A DNA stretch of 64,000 nt from Aquipseudomonas ullengensis (GCF_014174475.1 NZ_JACJUD010000001.1:310001-374000); one strand, 5' to 3'; positions 47,906 to 57,544 are shown, counted from the stretch's first letter. Notes: generated by a model from the letters alone, not told the origin. Made by a program: numbers and translations.

Positions 47906-48745
47906 ATGTGGTCGTTCCGCGCCTGGCGCCAGCGCCGCATCCTCGCCCGCGCGCCCTACAGCACGCTGCACTGGGCCACGGTGCGCCAGCGCCTGCCGAT
48001 TCTCGACGGCCTCAGCGAAGCCGAAGAGCAGCGCCTGTTCCAGCGCGCCGTGCTGTTCCTGCACAAGAAACACCTGAGCCCGCTGCCCGGCGTGGAACTG
48101 AGCCTGGAAGACCGCCTGAGCCTGGCGACCCTGGCCGAACTGCCGCTGCTGCACCTGGCCGATCTCGACTGGTACCAGGGCTTCCATGAAATCGTTCTCT
48201 ACCCCGACGACTTCCTCAGCCCACAGCGCCACCGCGACGCCAGTGGCGTCGAGCATGAGTGGGACGCCGAACACAGCGGCGAGGCCTGGCTACAAGGCCC
48301 GGTAATCCTGGCCTGGCCAGGTGTGCAGAGCAGCGGCGGCTGGGATGCCTACAACCTGGTGATCCACGAACTGGCGCACAAGCTGGACATGCTCAATGGC
48401 GACGCCAACGGCCTGCCACCGCTGCACCGCAGCATGCGCATCGAGGACTGGGCCAGCGCCATGCAAGGCGCCTACGACGCGCTGAACGCCATCCTCGACG
48501 CCAATCCCGAGGCAGAAACCGCCATCGATCCCTACGCCGCGGAAAACCCGGCAGAGTTCTTCGCGGTGACCAGCGAATACTTCTTCAGCGCCCCGGACCT
48601 GCTGGCCGAGGCCTTCCCGGCGGTCTACACGCAGCTGCAGGCCTTCTACCGCCAGGACCCGCTGGCGCGTCTGCAGCGCCTGCAAACCGAGCACACCGAC
48701 TATCGGGGCCACCCCGGCGCTGCGCACGACACGACCAAAGGCTGA
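47906..48745 (+). CDS. mtfA: MtfA-type zinc peptidase
   Basis: A 279-residue metallopeptidase with HELAH at 154-158 (VIHELAHKLDM) and the third ligand in the downstream ENPAEFFAVTSEYFF segment. In E. coli MtfA binds the glucose repressor Mlc and has aminopeptidase activity; pseudomonads lack that regulatory circuit, so its role here is open. It is coupled to the DedA gene and followed by ppa. Confidence 0.88.
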   Translation: MWSFRAWRQRRILARAPYSTLHWATVRQRLPILDGLSEAEEQRLFQRAVLFLHKKHLSPLPGVELSLEDRLSLATLAELPLLHLADLDWYQGFHEIVLYPDDFLSPQRHRDASGVEHEWDAEHSGEAWLQGPVILAWPGVQSSGGWDAYNLVIHELAHKLDMLNGDANGLPPLHRSMRIEDWASAMQGAYDALNAILDANPEAETAIDPYAAENPAEFFAVTSEYFFSAPDLLAEAFPAVYTQLQAFYRQDPLARLQRLQTEHTDYRGHPGAAHDTTKG

Positions 48746-48779
48746 GCAACCGGGCGTAGTAACGCCCGCCGAATGTGCC

Positions 48780-48785
48780 TATAAT
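48780..48785 (+). promoter_or_regulatory. candidate -10 of ppa
   Basis: A perfect TATAAT 37 bases upstream of the ppa ATG. No good -35 is seen at 17 bases. Confidence 0.4.
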
Positions 48786-48822
48786 CCGCCCACTTTTTTG
48801 GCCCAACCCTGGGGTGTCCACC

Positions 48823-49350
48823 ATGAGCTACAGCAAAGTCCCGGCCGGCAAAGACGTGCCGAACGACATCTACGTCGCCATCGAGATTCCGGCCAACCAC
48901 GCGCCGATCAAATACGAAATCGATCACGACACCGACTGCCTGTTCGTCGATCGTTTCATGGCCACCCCGATGTTCTACCCGGCCAACTACGGCTTCATCC
49001 CGCACACCCTGGCCGACGACGGCGACCCGCTCGACGTACTGGTCGTGACCCCGTATCCAGTCGCCCCGGGCTCGGTCATCCGCTGCCGTCCGGTTGGCGT
49101 GCTGAACATGAGCGACGAAGCCGGCGGCGACGCCAAGCTGATCGCCGTACCGCACGACAAGCTGAGCGTCATCTACAAAGACGTCCAGGAATACACAGAC
49201 CTGCCCCCGCTGCTGATCGAGCAGATCAAGCACTTCTTCGAGAACTACAAGGATCTCGAGAAGGGCAAATGGGTCAAGGTCGAAGGCTGGGGCAACGCTG
49301 ACGAAGCCCGTGATTACATTCTGAAGGCGGTTGCGGCTTACCAAAAATAA
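48823..49350 (+). CDS. ppa: inorganic pyrophosphatase
   Basis: A 175-residue family I soluble pyrophosphatase. The substrate and metal-binding motif [10 protein letters not shown] and the N-terminal [16 protein letters not shown] and [13 protein letters not shown] regions are intact. It removes PPi to drive biosynthesis. The ATG at 48823 gives the usual [15 protein letters not shown] start. A strong terminator follows and marks the edge of the restriction island. Confidence 0.97.
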   Translation: MSYSKVPAGKDVPNDIYVAIEIPANHAPIKYEIDHDTDCLFVDRFMATPMFYPANYGFIPHTLADDGDPLDVLVVTPYPVAPGSVIRCRPVGVLNMSDEAGGDAKLIAVPHDKLSVIYKDVQEYTDLPPLLIEQIKHFFENYKDLEKGKWVKVEGWGNADEARDYILKAVAAYQK

Positions 49351-49367
49351 GCCAATACCACCCCCTG

Positions 49368-49393
49368 AAGGCCGGCCACAAGCCGGCCTTTTT
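49368..49393 (+). terminator. intrinsic terminator after ppa
   Basis: AAGGCCGGC (49368-49376), loop CACAA, GCCGGCCTT (49382-49390) with TTTTT at 49389-49393. Confidence 0.92.
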
Positions 49394-49501
49394 ATTGCCT
49401 GCGATTTGTCATGCCAGCGCCAGAAGGCACGCACCGAGGGCCGCGTGTAGAGCTTTCAGAGTCTGGTAAAGTCCACGGCGAGTCCCAGGGAAGCAGGAAG
49501 C

Positions 49502-51880
49502 ATGGATAAGAAGTCGCTCTCCGAACGAGACATCTGCAGCAAGTACATCGCCCCAGCCATTCAGCAGGCCGGATGGGACATGCTCAAGCAGGTGCGCGAG
49601 GAGGTCAGTTTCACCAAGGGCCGCATCATCGTGCGCGGCAAGCTGCACAGCCGTGGCGAATCGCGCCGCGCCGACTTCATCCTCTACCACCAGGCCAACC
49701 TGCCGCTTGCCGTGATCGAGGCGAAGGACAACAAGCAGTCCGTGGGCTCCGGCATGCAGCAGGCCCTGGGCTATGCCGAGGCGCTGGATGTGCCCTTCGT
49801 GTTCTCCAGCAATGGCGATGGCTTTCTGTTCCACGATCGCACTGGCACCAGCGCCCAGGTAGAAACGGCACTCAGCCTCGACCAGTTCCCCAGCCCCGCA
49901 GAACTCTGGCAGCGCTACTGCCAGTGGAAAGGCCTGGATAACACCGCTCAGCAGCGCATCGAAGCGCCGTACTACGACGACGGCTCCGGGCGCATGCCGC
50001 GCTATTACCAGATGAACGCCATCAACCGCACCGTTGAGGCGGTAGCGCGGGGCCAGGACCGCGTGCTGCTGGTCATGGCTACCGGTACCGGCAAGACCTA
50101 CACCGCCTTCCAGATCATCTGGCGGCTGTGGAAGTCGAAGCAGAAGAAACGCATCCTCTTCCTCGCTGACCGCAATATCCTGGTCAACCAGACCAAAACC
50201 GGTGACTTTAAGCCCTTCGGCCCGGCGATGACCAAAATCGCCAAGCGCCAGATCGACAAATCCTACGAAATCTACCTGTCGCTCTACCAGGCCGTAACCG
50301 GCGCCGAAGAAGAGATGAACGTCTACAAGCAGTTCACTCGCGACTTCTTCGACCTGATTGTGATCGACGAATGCCACCGTGGCAGCGCCGCCGAGGATTC
50401 CGCCTGGCGCGAGATTCTCGACTATTTCTCCAGCGCCACCCATGTCGGCCTCACCGCCACTCCGAAGGAAACCAAGGAGGTGTCCAGCATCACCTACTTC
50501 GGTGAGCCGGTGTACAGCTACACCTTGAAGCAGGGCATCGAGGACGGCTTCCTCGCCCCCTACAAAGTGGTGCGCATCGACTTCGACAAAGACCTGCAAG
50601 GCTGGCGCCCGCCCAAGGGCATGCTCGACAAGAATGGCGAGCTGATCGAAGACCGCATCTACAACCTCAAGGACATGGACCGCACCCTGGTCATCGAGGC
50701 ACGCACCCAGTTGGTGGCGCAGAAGGTCACCGAGTTTCTCAAGGCTACCGACCCGTTCCAGAAGACCATCGTCTTCTGCGACGACATCAACCACGCCGAG
50801 CGCATGCGCCAGGCCCTGGTCAACCTAAACCCCGAGCGCGTGGCCGAGAACCGCAAGTACGTCATGCGCATCACCGGCGACGAACAGGAAGGCAAGGCCG
50901 AGCTGGAAAACTTCATCAACCCGGAACTGCGCTACCCGGTCATCGCCACCACCAGCAAGCTGATGACCACCGGCGTCGATGCGCAGACCTGCAAGCTGAT
51001 CGTGCTCGACCAGCACATCAGGTCGATGACCGAGTTCAAGCAGATCATCGGTCGCGGCACCCGCATCAACGAAGACTTCGGCAAGTACTGGTTCACCATC
51101 ATGGACTTCAAGAAGGCCACCGAGCTGTTTGCCGACCCGGCCTTCGATGGTGACCCGGTGGTAGTTTATGCGCCGGATGTGGATGACTCGCCCGTGCCAC
51201 CGGACAGCCCGCTGGCAGATGAGGACGGCATCGTCGCCGGCACCGATGCTGAGGCCGACGACCTGGAGTTCACCGGCGAAGATGGCGGCAAGAAGCGCAT
51301 CAAGTACGTCATCGACAACCTGCCGATCTACGTCATCGCCGAGCGCGTGCAGTACTACGGCCCGGATGGCCGGCTGATCACCGAGTCGCTGCACGACTAC
51401 ACCCGCGCCTGCGTGCACAAGCAGTTCACTTCGCTGGAGGATTTCCTGCGCCGCTGGAGCGATGCCGAGCAGAAGAAGGCCATCATCGATGAAATGGCCG
51501 CCCAGGGCGTGATGTGGGAAGCCCTGGCCGAGGAAGTGGAAAAGAAACAGGGCAAGCCGCTCGACCCGTTCGACCTGATCTGCCACGTCGCCTTCGACCA
51601 GCCGGCCCTGTCGCGCAAAGAGCGCGCCGAGCAGGTGAAGAAGCGCAACTACTTCGCCAAGTATTCCGGCGCTGCCCGCCAGGTGCTGGAGGCACTGCTC
51701 GACAAGTACGCCGACACCGGCATCGAGAGCATCGAAGACATGCAGATCCTCAGGATCGACCCGTTCAGCCAGATCGGCGCGCCCATCGAGCTGGTCAAGG
51801 CATTTGGCGGCAAACCCGGCTACCAGCAAGCGATTCATGAGCTGGAAGACCAGCTCTACAGCCGCGAGATAAGCGCCTGA
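49502..51880 (+). CDS. hsdR: type I restriction enzyme, subunit R
   Basis: A 792-residue restriction subunit of the EcoEI-like branch. The N-terminal nuclease domain has the PD-(D/E)xK residues D58, E73 and K75 (RADFIL, VIEAKD). The SF2 helicase motor follows, with Walker A MATGTGKT (Lys198), DECH (289-292) and motif VI IGRGTRI. The C-terminal ~190 residues correspond to the EcoEI_R_C domain that contacts the methylase. AGGAAG precedes the ATG. It translocates DNA and cleaves when unmodified sites are met. Two non-restriction genes separate it from hsdM. Confidence 0.95.
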   Translation: MDKKSLSERDICSKYIAPAIQQAGWDMLKQVREEVSFTKGRIIVRGKLHSRGESRRADFILYHQANLPLAVIEAKDNKQSVGSGMQQALGYAEALDVPFVFSSNGDGFLFHDRTGTSAQVETALSLDQFPSPAELWQRYCQWKGLDNTAQQRIEAPYYDDGSGRMPRYYQMNAINRTVEAVARGQDRVLLVMATGTGKTYTAFQIIWRLWKSKQKKRILFLADRNILVNQTKTGDFKPFGPAMTKIAKRQIDKSYEIYLSLYQAVTGAEEEMNVYKQFTRDFFDLIVIDECHRGSAAEDSAWREILDYFSSATHVGLTATPKETKEVSSITYFGEPVYSYTLKQGIEDGFLAPYKVVRIDFDKDLQGWRPPKGMLDKNGELIEDRIYNLKDMDRTLVIEARTQLVAQKVTEFLKATDPFQKTIVFCDDINHAERMRQALVNLNPERVAENRKYVMRITGDEQEGKAELENFINPELRYPVIATTSKLMTTGVDAQTCKLIVLDQHIRSMTEFKQIIGRGTRINEDFGKYWFTIMDFKKATELFADPAFDGDPVVVYAPDVDDSPVPPDSPLADEDGIVAGTDAEADDLEFTGEDGGKKRIKYVIDNLPIYVIAERVQYYGPDGRLITESLHDYTRACVHKQFTSLEDFLRRWSDAEQKKAIIDEMAAQGVMWEALAEEVEKKQGKPLDPFDLICHVAFDQPALSRKERAEQVKKRNYFAKYSGAARQVLEALLDKYADTGIESIEDMQILRIDPFSQIGAPIELVKAFGGKPGYQQAIHELEDQLYSREISA

Positions 51881-51918
51881 CCGGCGAGCGTTGACAGCAA
51901 ACCGGCCGGGCCACCAGA

Positions 51919-51944
51919 CTGTCCTTTGTCCATAGACAGTGGAC
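51919..51944. promoter_or_regulatory. candidate operator before the winged-helix gene
   Basis: Two interlocked inverted repeats: CTGTC (51919-51923) / GACAG (51935-51939), and GTCCA (51928-51932) / TGGAC (51940-51944) around a 7-base spacer. They sit 15 bases before the ATG at 51959, a usual position for autoregulation by a DNA-binding antitoxin. Confidence 0.4.
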
Positions 51945-51958
51945 GGAGACGATATTCC

Positions 51959-52519
51959 ATGATGAAAGGCCAAGACATCCTGCTGCTGCTCAAGCTGGCC
52001 AGCCTGGAGAACCAGCAGCATTCTGCCGAACAAGCGGCCGAGCACTTCTCCATGCGTGCGCTGGAACAGTCCACCGGCATCAGCAAGTCCGAAGTCAGCA
52101 ATGCGCTCAACCGCTGCATTGCTGCCGGCCTGGCCAAGCTGGAGCGCGGCAGCGGCATCCCGCGCACCAACACCCGCGCCCTCAACGAATTCCTCGGCCA
52201 CGGCCTCAAGTACGTCTTCCCGGTTCGGCCGGGGCCGATCGTGCGCGGCCTGGCCACCGCGCATGCCGCGCCGGTGCTGGCCGGCCAGCTGCTGTCGGCT
52301 GGTGAACATATCCCGGTCTGGGAAGATGCCCAGGGCAGCGACATGGGCCAGGCCATCGAACCGCTGTTCAAGAGCGCGCCCAGTGCGGCGCGCCAGGATG
52401 CGGCGCTCTACGCCATGCTCGCCCTGGTGGACGCCATTCGCCTGGGAAACGAACGCGAAGCCAGCCTGGCCAGAACCCTGCTGGAGCAACAGCTGCGAGG
52501 CGCGTCCGATGGCCGCTGA
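51959..52519 (+). CDS. winged-helix regulator, putative AbiEi-like antitoxin
   Basis: A 186-residue protein. Residues about 20-65 form a winged helix-turn-helix (FSMRALEQSTGISKSEVSNALNRCIAAGL, then a basic wing). The remainder is a helical Ala/Leu-rich domain of no recognised family. The gene starts with a double ATG after GGAG and ends 11 bases inside the nucleotidyltransferase gene, so translation is probably coupled. DNA-binding protein first and nucleotidyltransferase second is the order of AbiE-type toxin-antitoxin systems. Palindromes before the gene fit autoregulation. It could also simply be a controller protein for the restriction system. Confidence 0.7.
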   Translation: MMKGQDILLLLKLASLENQQHSAEQAAEHFSMRALEQSTGISKSEVSNALNRCIAAGLAKLERGSGIPRTNTRALNEFLGHGLKYVFPVRPGPIVRGLATAHAAPVLAGQLLSAGEHIPVWEDAQGSDMGQAIEPLFKSAPSAARQDAALYAMLALVDAIRLGNEREASLARTLLEQQLRGASDGR

Positions 52520-53234
52520 GTGGCGCATCCAGGAGCAGATGCTGCAAACCGTGGCCGATGCCCTGGGGCCGGAGCTGCTGCGCCAGGTCGCCTTTGTCGG
52601 CGGCTGCACCACCGCGCTGCTGATTACCGATGCCTTCGCCCGCGAGGCGGTGCGCTTTACCGAGGATGTCGACGTCATCGTCCACGTCCTCGGCTACGGC
52701 AAATGGCAGCGCCTGCTCACCGAGCTGCGCCAGCGCGGTTTTCGCGAATCCCCGGATGACGAAATCATCTGCCGCATGCGCCTGCCCAATGCGCTGACCG
52801 GCCGTGATCTGCTGGTCGACTTCATGCCCGACGACGAAGACATCCTCAACTTCACCAACCGCTGGTACCGCGACGCCCTGCACAGCGCAGCCGATCACGC
52901 CCTGCCGTCCGGCACGCTGATCCGCGTCGTCACGCCCAGCTACTTTCTCGCCACCAAGCTGGAAGCCTATCGCGGCCGCGGGCGTAATGATCCGCTGGCC
53001 AGCCGCGATATCGAAGACATCCTCGCCGTGGTCGACGGCCGCGACAGCCTGCACGCCGAACTGGCCCAGGCCGAGCCGCCCCTGCGTCACTACATCGCCC
53101 AAGCCATCAGCGCGCTGCTCAGCCACCGCGACTTCGCTTACGCCGTGCAATCCGCCGCCCGCCAGCAGCAGGCACGCGAAGAACTCATTTTTCAGCGCCT
53201 GGAGGCCATCGCTGTGCCTCCGGCCCAGCAATAA
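52509..53234 (+). CDS. nucleotidyltransferase, AbiEii-like putative toxin
   Basis: A 241-residue protein with a minimal nucleotidyltransferase core. GG at 31-32 starts the helix (FVGGCTTALLI), R-F-T-E-D-V-D gives the metal-binding pair D53 and D55, and the later block PSYFLATKLEAYRGRG with RDIEDILAVVDGR matches the conserved K-x-x-A and D-x-x-D region of AbiEii/DUF1814-like enzymes. Such toxins add nucleotides to tRNA or other RNA acceptors. The ATG at 52509 lies within the end of the winged-helix gene. The next gene, hsdM, starts 11 bases on, so toxin and methylase share a transcript. Confidence 0.75.
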   Translation: MAAEWRIQEQMLQTVADALGPELLRQVAFVGGCTTALLITDAFAREAVRFTEDVDVIVHVLGYGKWQRLLTELRQRGFRESPDDEIICRMRLPNALTGRDLLVDFMPDDEDILNFTNRWYRDALHSAADHALPSGTLIRVVTPSYFLATKLEAYRGRGRNDPLASRDIEDILAVVDGRDSLHAELAQAEPPLRHYIAQAISALLSHRDFAYAVQSAARQQQAREELIFQRLEAIAVPPAQQ

Positions 53235-53245
53235 CGGAAACCCTT

Positions 53246-54715
53246 ATGTCGATCAGTTCAACCATCAAATCCATCCAGGACATCATGCGCAAAGACGTCG
53301 GCGTCGATGGCGACGCCCAGCGCATCGGCCAGTTGGTCTGGCTGCTGTTCCTGAAGATCTTCGATGACCGCGAACAAGAGTGGGAGTTGATGGACGACAA
53401 CTACCGCTCGCCCATCCCCGATAGCTGCCGCTGGCGCACCTGGGCTGCCGACCCGGAAGGCATGACCGGCGATGCGCTGAAGGACTTCATCGACAACAAC
53501 CTGTTCCCCCAGCTGCAGAACCTGCACGAATACAGCAACACGCCGTCCGCCTTTGTGGTGCGCAGCGTGTTTGAAGACGCCTACAACTACATGAAGTCCG
53601 GCCAGCTGCTGCGCCAGGTGATCAACAAGATTCAGGAAGGCGTGGACTTCAACAAGGCCCAGGAGCGCCACGAGTTCGGCAACCTCTACGAGCAACTGCT
53701 GCGCGACCTGCAGAACGCAGGTAACGCTGGTGAGTTCTACACCCCGCGCCCGGTCACCGAATTTATGGTGCGCATGGTCGACCCCAAGCTGGACGAGAAG
53801 GTCATGGACCCGGCCTGCGGCACCGGTGGCTTTCTCACCTGCGCCATCGAGCACAAGCGCAGCCGCTATGTAAACACCGCCGAGGACGAACGCACTCTGC
53901 AAGCCAGCATCTTCGGCGTGGAGAAAAAGCCGCTGCCGCACCTGCTGGCCACCACCAACATGATCCTGCACGGCATCGAGGTGCCCAGCCAGATCCGCCA
54001 CGACAACACCCTGAGCAAACCGCTGATCAGCTGGGGCCCGAGCGAGCGCGTGCACTGCATCGTCGCCAACCCGCCGTTCGGCGGCATGGAAGAAGACGGC
54101 ATCGAAACCAACTTCCCCGCCGCCTTCCGCACCCGCGAAACCGCCGACCTGTTTCTGGTGCTGATCATGCACCTGCTCAAGGATGGCGGCCGCGCCGCCG
54201 TGGTGCTGCCCGATGGCTTCCTGTTCGGCGAAGGCATCAAAAGCCGCATCAAGGAAAAGCTGCTGACCGAGTGCAACCTGCACACCATCGTTCGCCTGCC
54301 CAACGGCGTGTTCAACCCCTACACAGGCATCAAGACCAACCTGCTGTTCTTCACCAAGGGCACGCCGACCAAACAGGTGTGGTTCTACGAGCACCAGTAC
54401 CCAGCCGGTGTGAAGAACTACTCCAAGACCCGCCCCATGCGTATCGAAGAATTTGCCGTGGAACAAGCCTGGTGGGGCAACGAGGGCGATGGCTTTGCCG
54501 CGCGGGTGGAACACGAATACGCCTGGAAGATCAGCGTCGAAGAGCTGCAAGCACGCAACTGGAACCTGGACTGCAAGAACCCGCATATTGGCGAACAAGT
54601 CAGCCACGACCCGGACGAGTTGCTGCGTAACTACGCCACGCTGCAGGGCGAAATCAGCGACCTGCGCGATCAGCTCAAGGCGGTGCTGGCGGAAGCCCTG
54701 GAGCACCAGGCATGA
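53246..54715 (+). CDS. hsdM: type I restriction system methyltransferase, subunit M
   Basis: A 489-residue N6-adenine methyltransferase. An HsdM_N helical domain (about 8-145) precedes the SAM-binding motif DPACGTGGF (188-196) and the catalytic NPPF (275-278). With HsdS it forms the M2S1 methylase; with HsdR the restriction complex. GGAAA stands before the ATG, and the stop overlaps the hsdS start by 4 bases (ATGA). Confidence 0.96.
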   Translation: MSISSTIKSIQDIMRKDVGVDGDAQRIGQLVWLLFLKIFDDREQEWELMDDNYRSPIPDSCRWRTWAADPEGMTGDALKDFIDNNLFPQLQNLHEYSNTPSAFVVRSVFEDAYNYMKSGQLLRQVINKIQEGVDFNKAQERHEFGNLYEQLLRDLQNAGNAGEFYTPRPVTEFMVRMVDPKLDEKVMDPACGTGGFLTCAIEHKRSRYVNTAEDERTLQASIFGVEKKPLPHLLATTNMILHGIEVPSQIRHDNTLSKPLISWGPSERVHCIVANPPFGGMEEDGIETNFPAAFRTRETADLFLVLIMHLLKDGGRAAVVLPDGFLFGEGIKSRIKEKLLTECNLHTIVRLPNGVFNPYTGIKTNLLFFTKGTPTKQVWFYEHQYPAGVKNYSKTRPMRIEEFAVEQAWWGNEGDGFAARVEHEYAWKISVEELQARNWNLDCKNPHIGEQVSHDPDELLRNYATLQGEISDLRDQLKAVLAEALEHQA

Positions 54716-56415
54716 CGGCGTTGCTCACCGACAACCTACCGCTGCTGGCCGGTGCGCCGAATGGCATCAAGAAGCTGCGCGAGCTGATTCTTGAGCTGGC
54801 GGTGCGCGGCAAATTGGTGCCGCAAAATCCCAGTGATGAGCCGGCCAGTGAGTTGCTCAAGCGGATTGCCGAGGAAAAGGCGCGATTGGTGGCGGAAGGG
54901 AAGCTCAGGAAACAGAAACCTTTGCCTGAGATTTCCGAACAAGAGCAACTATTTGAACTCCCCCCTGAATGGAAGTGGGTAAGGCTTGGAGAGATCCAAA
55001 CATTTACAAATGGCTATGCCTTTAAAAGCCATGACTTCCAAGAGGAAGGAGTTGGCGTAATTCGAATAGGCGATGTGAAGCGAGAAGGCTTTATCTCCAC
55101 TGATGGAATGGTCAGATTCCCAAGGGAGAAGCTATCTGAAATTGATAGCCGATACTTTGTTGAACCTAGCGAACTTGTGATCTCAATGACTGGAGATGTG
55201 AAACTGGCATTTAACCGGTCAAGCGAGAGCTTTTTGCTTAATCAACGAGTGGGAAAGATAACTCTCCATCAGGTGTCAGCCCAGTACATCTGCATGCTTC
55301 TTGTTACTCAGGCCCAAGAGAAGATTGAACAAGCATCAGGATCAGTCATATCGAATGTAAGCACCGAGGAAATTAATAACTCTGTAGTTAGTCTTCCGCC
55401 GCTCGCCGAACAACACCGCATCGTTGCCAAAGTCGATGAGCTGATGGCCCTGTGCGACCGCCTGGAAGCCCAGCAGGCATACGCCGAAAACGCCCACGCC
55501 CAACTGGTGCAAGCGCTGCTCGACAGCCTGACCCAAGCCAGCGACGCCACCGACTTCGCCACCAACTGGCAACGCCTGGCTGAACACTTCCACACCCTCT
55601 TCACCACCGAACCCAGCATCGACGCCCTCAAGCAAACCCTGCTGCAACTGGCCGTGATGGGCAAACTGGTGCCGCAAGATCCGAGCGATGAGCCGGCCAG
55701 TGAGTTGCTCAAGCGCATTGCCGAAGAAAAGGTTCGGCTATTTGCTGAGGGGAAAATCAAGAAGCAGAAGGCGAAGGCTGAAGTTGCCGAAGAGGAAAAA
55801 CCGTTTGAACTTCCAGATACGTGGGAGTGGGTGCGCCTTGGGGAGATATTATCTTTAACATCAGGGAAAGGCTTTAAAGCGGAAGAGTACTCACTTCATG
55901 GCGCTAGGCTTTTTCAAATAGCAAACGTAAGTCTTGGGCATACAAAGTGGGAAATTGAAAATTTCCTCCCGGAAAATTATCTCAATGAATACCCAGAGCT
56001 TGTACTCAAAGATGGTGACGTCCTAATAGCACTTAATAGGCCATTGCTTAATGGCAAGATGAAGGTTTGCATTATCTCTGAAGAAGATCTTCCTGCGATT
56101 TTGTATCAGAGAGTTGGAAGGTTTAGCTTCTACGACTCATCCGTTGAGTCTAAGTATTTTTATTACTATCTGCAGTCCCACTTATTCATTGGCAAACTGA
56201 ATGAGAGCCTACAAGGATCTGACCAGCCGTTCATCAACCAATCCCAGGTTGTTGAGTTCCTTTTTTCTTGGCCGCCTCTAGCCGAACAACACCGCATTGT
56301 CGCCAAAGTCGATCAGCTAATGGCCCTCTGCGACCAACTCAAAACCCACCTAACCCAGGCCCGCCAACTCAACGAACAACTGGCCAGCACCCTGGTCGAG
56401 CAGGCGGTCGCCTAG
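54712..56415 (+). CDS. hsdS: type I restriction specificity subunit S
   Basis: A 567-residue specificity subunit with two-fold internal repeat. Residues about 31-69 and 315-353 are nearly the same (V-x-G-K-L-V-P-Q-x-P-S-D-E-P-A-S-E-L-L-K and onward), and about 229-260 resembles 521-553 (PPLAEQHRIVAKVD). Between these lie two target-recognition domains (about 78-225 and 362-520) whose DNA is visibly AT-rich against the GC-rich flanks. The conserved regions are also near-identical in DNA. The bipartite target cannot be predicted from sequence. Confidence 0.94.
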   Translation: MTALLTDNLPLLAGAPNGIKKLRELILELAVRGKLVPQNPSDEPASELLKRIAEEKARLVAEGKLRKQKPLPEISEQEQLFELPPEWKWVRLGEIQTFTNGYAFKSHDFQEEGVGVIRIGDVKREGFISTDGMVRFPREKLSEIDSRYFVEPSELVISMTGDVKLAFNRSSESFLLNQRVGKITLHQVSAQYICMLLVTQAQEKIEQASGSVISNVSTEEINNSVVSLPPLAEQHRIVAKVDELMALCDRLEAQQAYAENAHAQLVQALLDSLTQASDATDFATNWQRLAEHFHTLFTTEPSIDALKQTLLQLAVMGKLVPQDPSDEPASELLKRIAEEKVRLFAEGKIKKQKAKAEVAEEEKPFELPDTWEWVRLGEILSLTSGKGFKAEEYSLHGARLFQIANVSLGHTKWEIENFLPENYLNEYPELVLKDGDVLIALNRPLLNGKMKVCIISEEDLPAILYQRVGRFSFYDSSVESKYFYYYLQSHLFIGKLNESLQGSDQPFINQSQVVEFLFSWPPLAEQHRIVAKVDQLMALCDQLKTHLTQARQLNEQLASTLVEQAVA

Positions 56416-56452
56416 GCGCAGCCTGCACAGCATTTGAGCCAAGGACATAGCC

Positions 56453-57544
56453 ATGCCCATCAAGACGCAAATCTGGACGGTAGGCGGCCAACCCGGCCAG
56501 CTGAGTGAGTGCATCCTGCCCAGCGAGCAGTTGCTGGAAGACATGATCGTGACGGCGCCACGGCTGCTGTCGGAGGAGTGGATGCTGATTGGCCGCCAGG
56601 AAAGCACCGGGCTGGGTGGGCGGATCGATCTGCTGGCCATCGCGCCGGATGCATCCCTGGTGCTGATCGAGCTCAAGCGTGACCGAACGCCGCGTGATGT
56701 GGTGGCGCAGGCGCTGGACTATGCCTCGTGGGTGGAGAAACTGGCCGCCGAGGATATTGCCGCCATCTACAAACGCTATCGTCAGAATGCCGACTTGGCG
56801 GCGGACTTTCAGGCCTACTTCGGCCTGCCGCTGGATGAGGAGGCGCTCAACCAGAGCCACCAGATCATCATCGTCGCGTCCGGGCTGGATGCCAGCACCG
56901 AGCGCATTGTGGCCTACCTCAGCGAGCGCGATATCGCCATCAACGTGCTGTGCTTTCAGGTGTTCCAGCAGGGTGAGCAACTGCTGATCAGCCGCTCCTG
57001 GCTGCTCGACCCGGTGGAAACCCAGGCCAATGCCAGCAACACCCACAGCGACGGTCCGAGTGAGCCGTGGAATGGTGAGTTTTATTGTTCCTTTGGCGAT
57101 CTCGAACAACGCTCCTGGGCGGATGCCGTGGCGTTCGGTTTTATCTGTGGCGGTGGCGGCACCTGGTACAGCAACAGCCTGAGGATGCTCGCGCCCGGCG
57201 ACCGGGTGTGGGTCAATATTCCGCAGCAGGGCTATGTCGGCGTAGGCCGGGTCACGGGCCTGGCCACCGCTGCAGCTGACTTCACCGTGCAACTGAACGG
57301 CCTGGATGTGCCGGTACTGCAAGCGGCTACACGCGGCAACTACCACGCCGAGCACGTCAACGACCCGGAGCTGTGCGAATACTTTGTGGCGGTGGAATGG
57401 CTGCAAACCGTGCCGGTCGAGCAGGCAATCAAGGAAGTCGGCCTGTTCGGCAACCAGAACACCGTCTGCCGCCCAACTACGCCCAAGTGGCGCTGGACGA
57501 TTGAGCGGCTGAAAGCGCGATTCCCGTTATTCGACAGAAGCTGA
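56453..57544 (+). CDS. RecB-like nuclease with C-terminal sensor-like domain
   Basis: A 363-residue protein. The N-terminal half has a DUF91/NucS/RecB-type PD-(D/E)xK core: D59 in GRIDLLAI, E73-x-K75 in LIELKRD, and the QxxxY motif QALDY starting at Q86. After about residue 195 comes a second domain with a beta-rich pattern (FICGGGGTWYSN, LAPGDRVWVNIPQQGYVGVGRVTG) reminiscent of PUA/EVE-like folds, which read modified bases; that assignment is tentative. It starts 37 bases after hsdS and looks like part of the same operon. A modification-dependent or accessory nuclease is the best guess. Confidence 0.72.
   Translation: MPIKTQIWTVGGQPGQLSECILPSEQLLEDMIVTAPRLLSEEWMLIGRQESTGLGGRIDLLAIAPDASLVLIELKRDRTPRDVVAQALDYASWVEKLAAEDIAAIYKRYRQNADLAADFQAYFGLPLDEEALNQSHQIIIVASGLDASTERIVAYLSERDIAINVLCFQVFQQGEQLLISRSWLLDPVETQANASNTHSDGPSEPWNGEFYCSFGDLEQRSWADAVAFGFICGGGGTWYSNSLRMLAPGDRVWVNIPQQGYVGVGRVTGLATAAADFTVQLNGLDVPVLQAATRGNYHAEHVNDPELCEYFVAVEWLQTVPVEQAIKEVGLFGNQNTVCRPTTPKWRWTIERLKARFPLFDRS

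Noticed and set aside
52056..52508. N-terminal extension of the nucleotidyltransferase in the alternative frame over the winged-helix gene
   Set aside because: The extension is Ser/Ala/Arg-rich out-of-frame sequence of the winged-helix gene; the ATG at 52509 begins directly before the conserved domain and gives the usual length.
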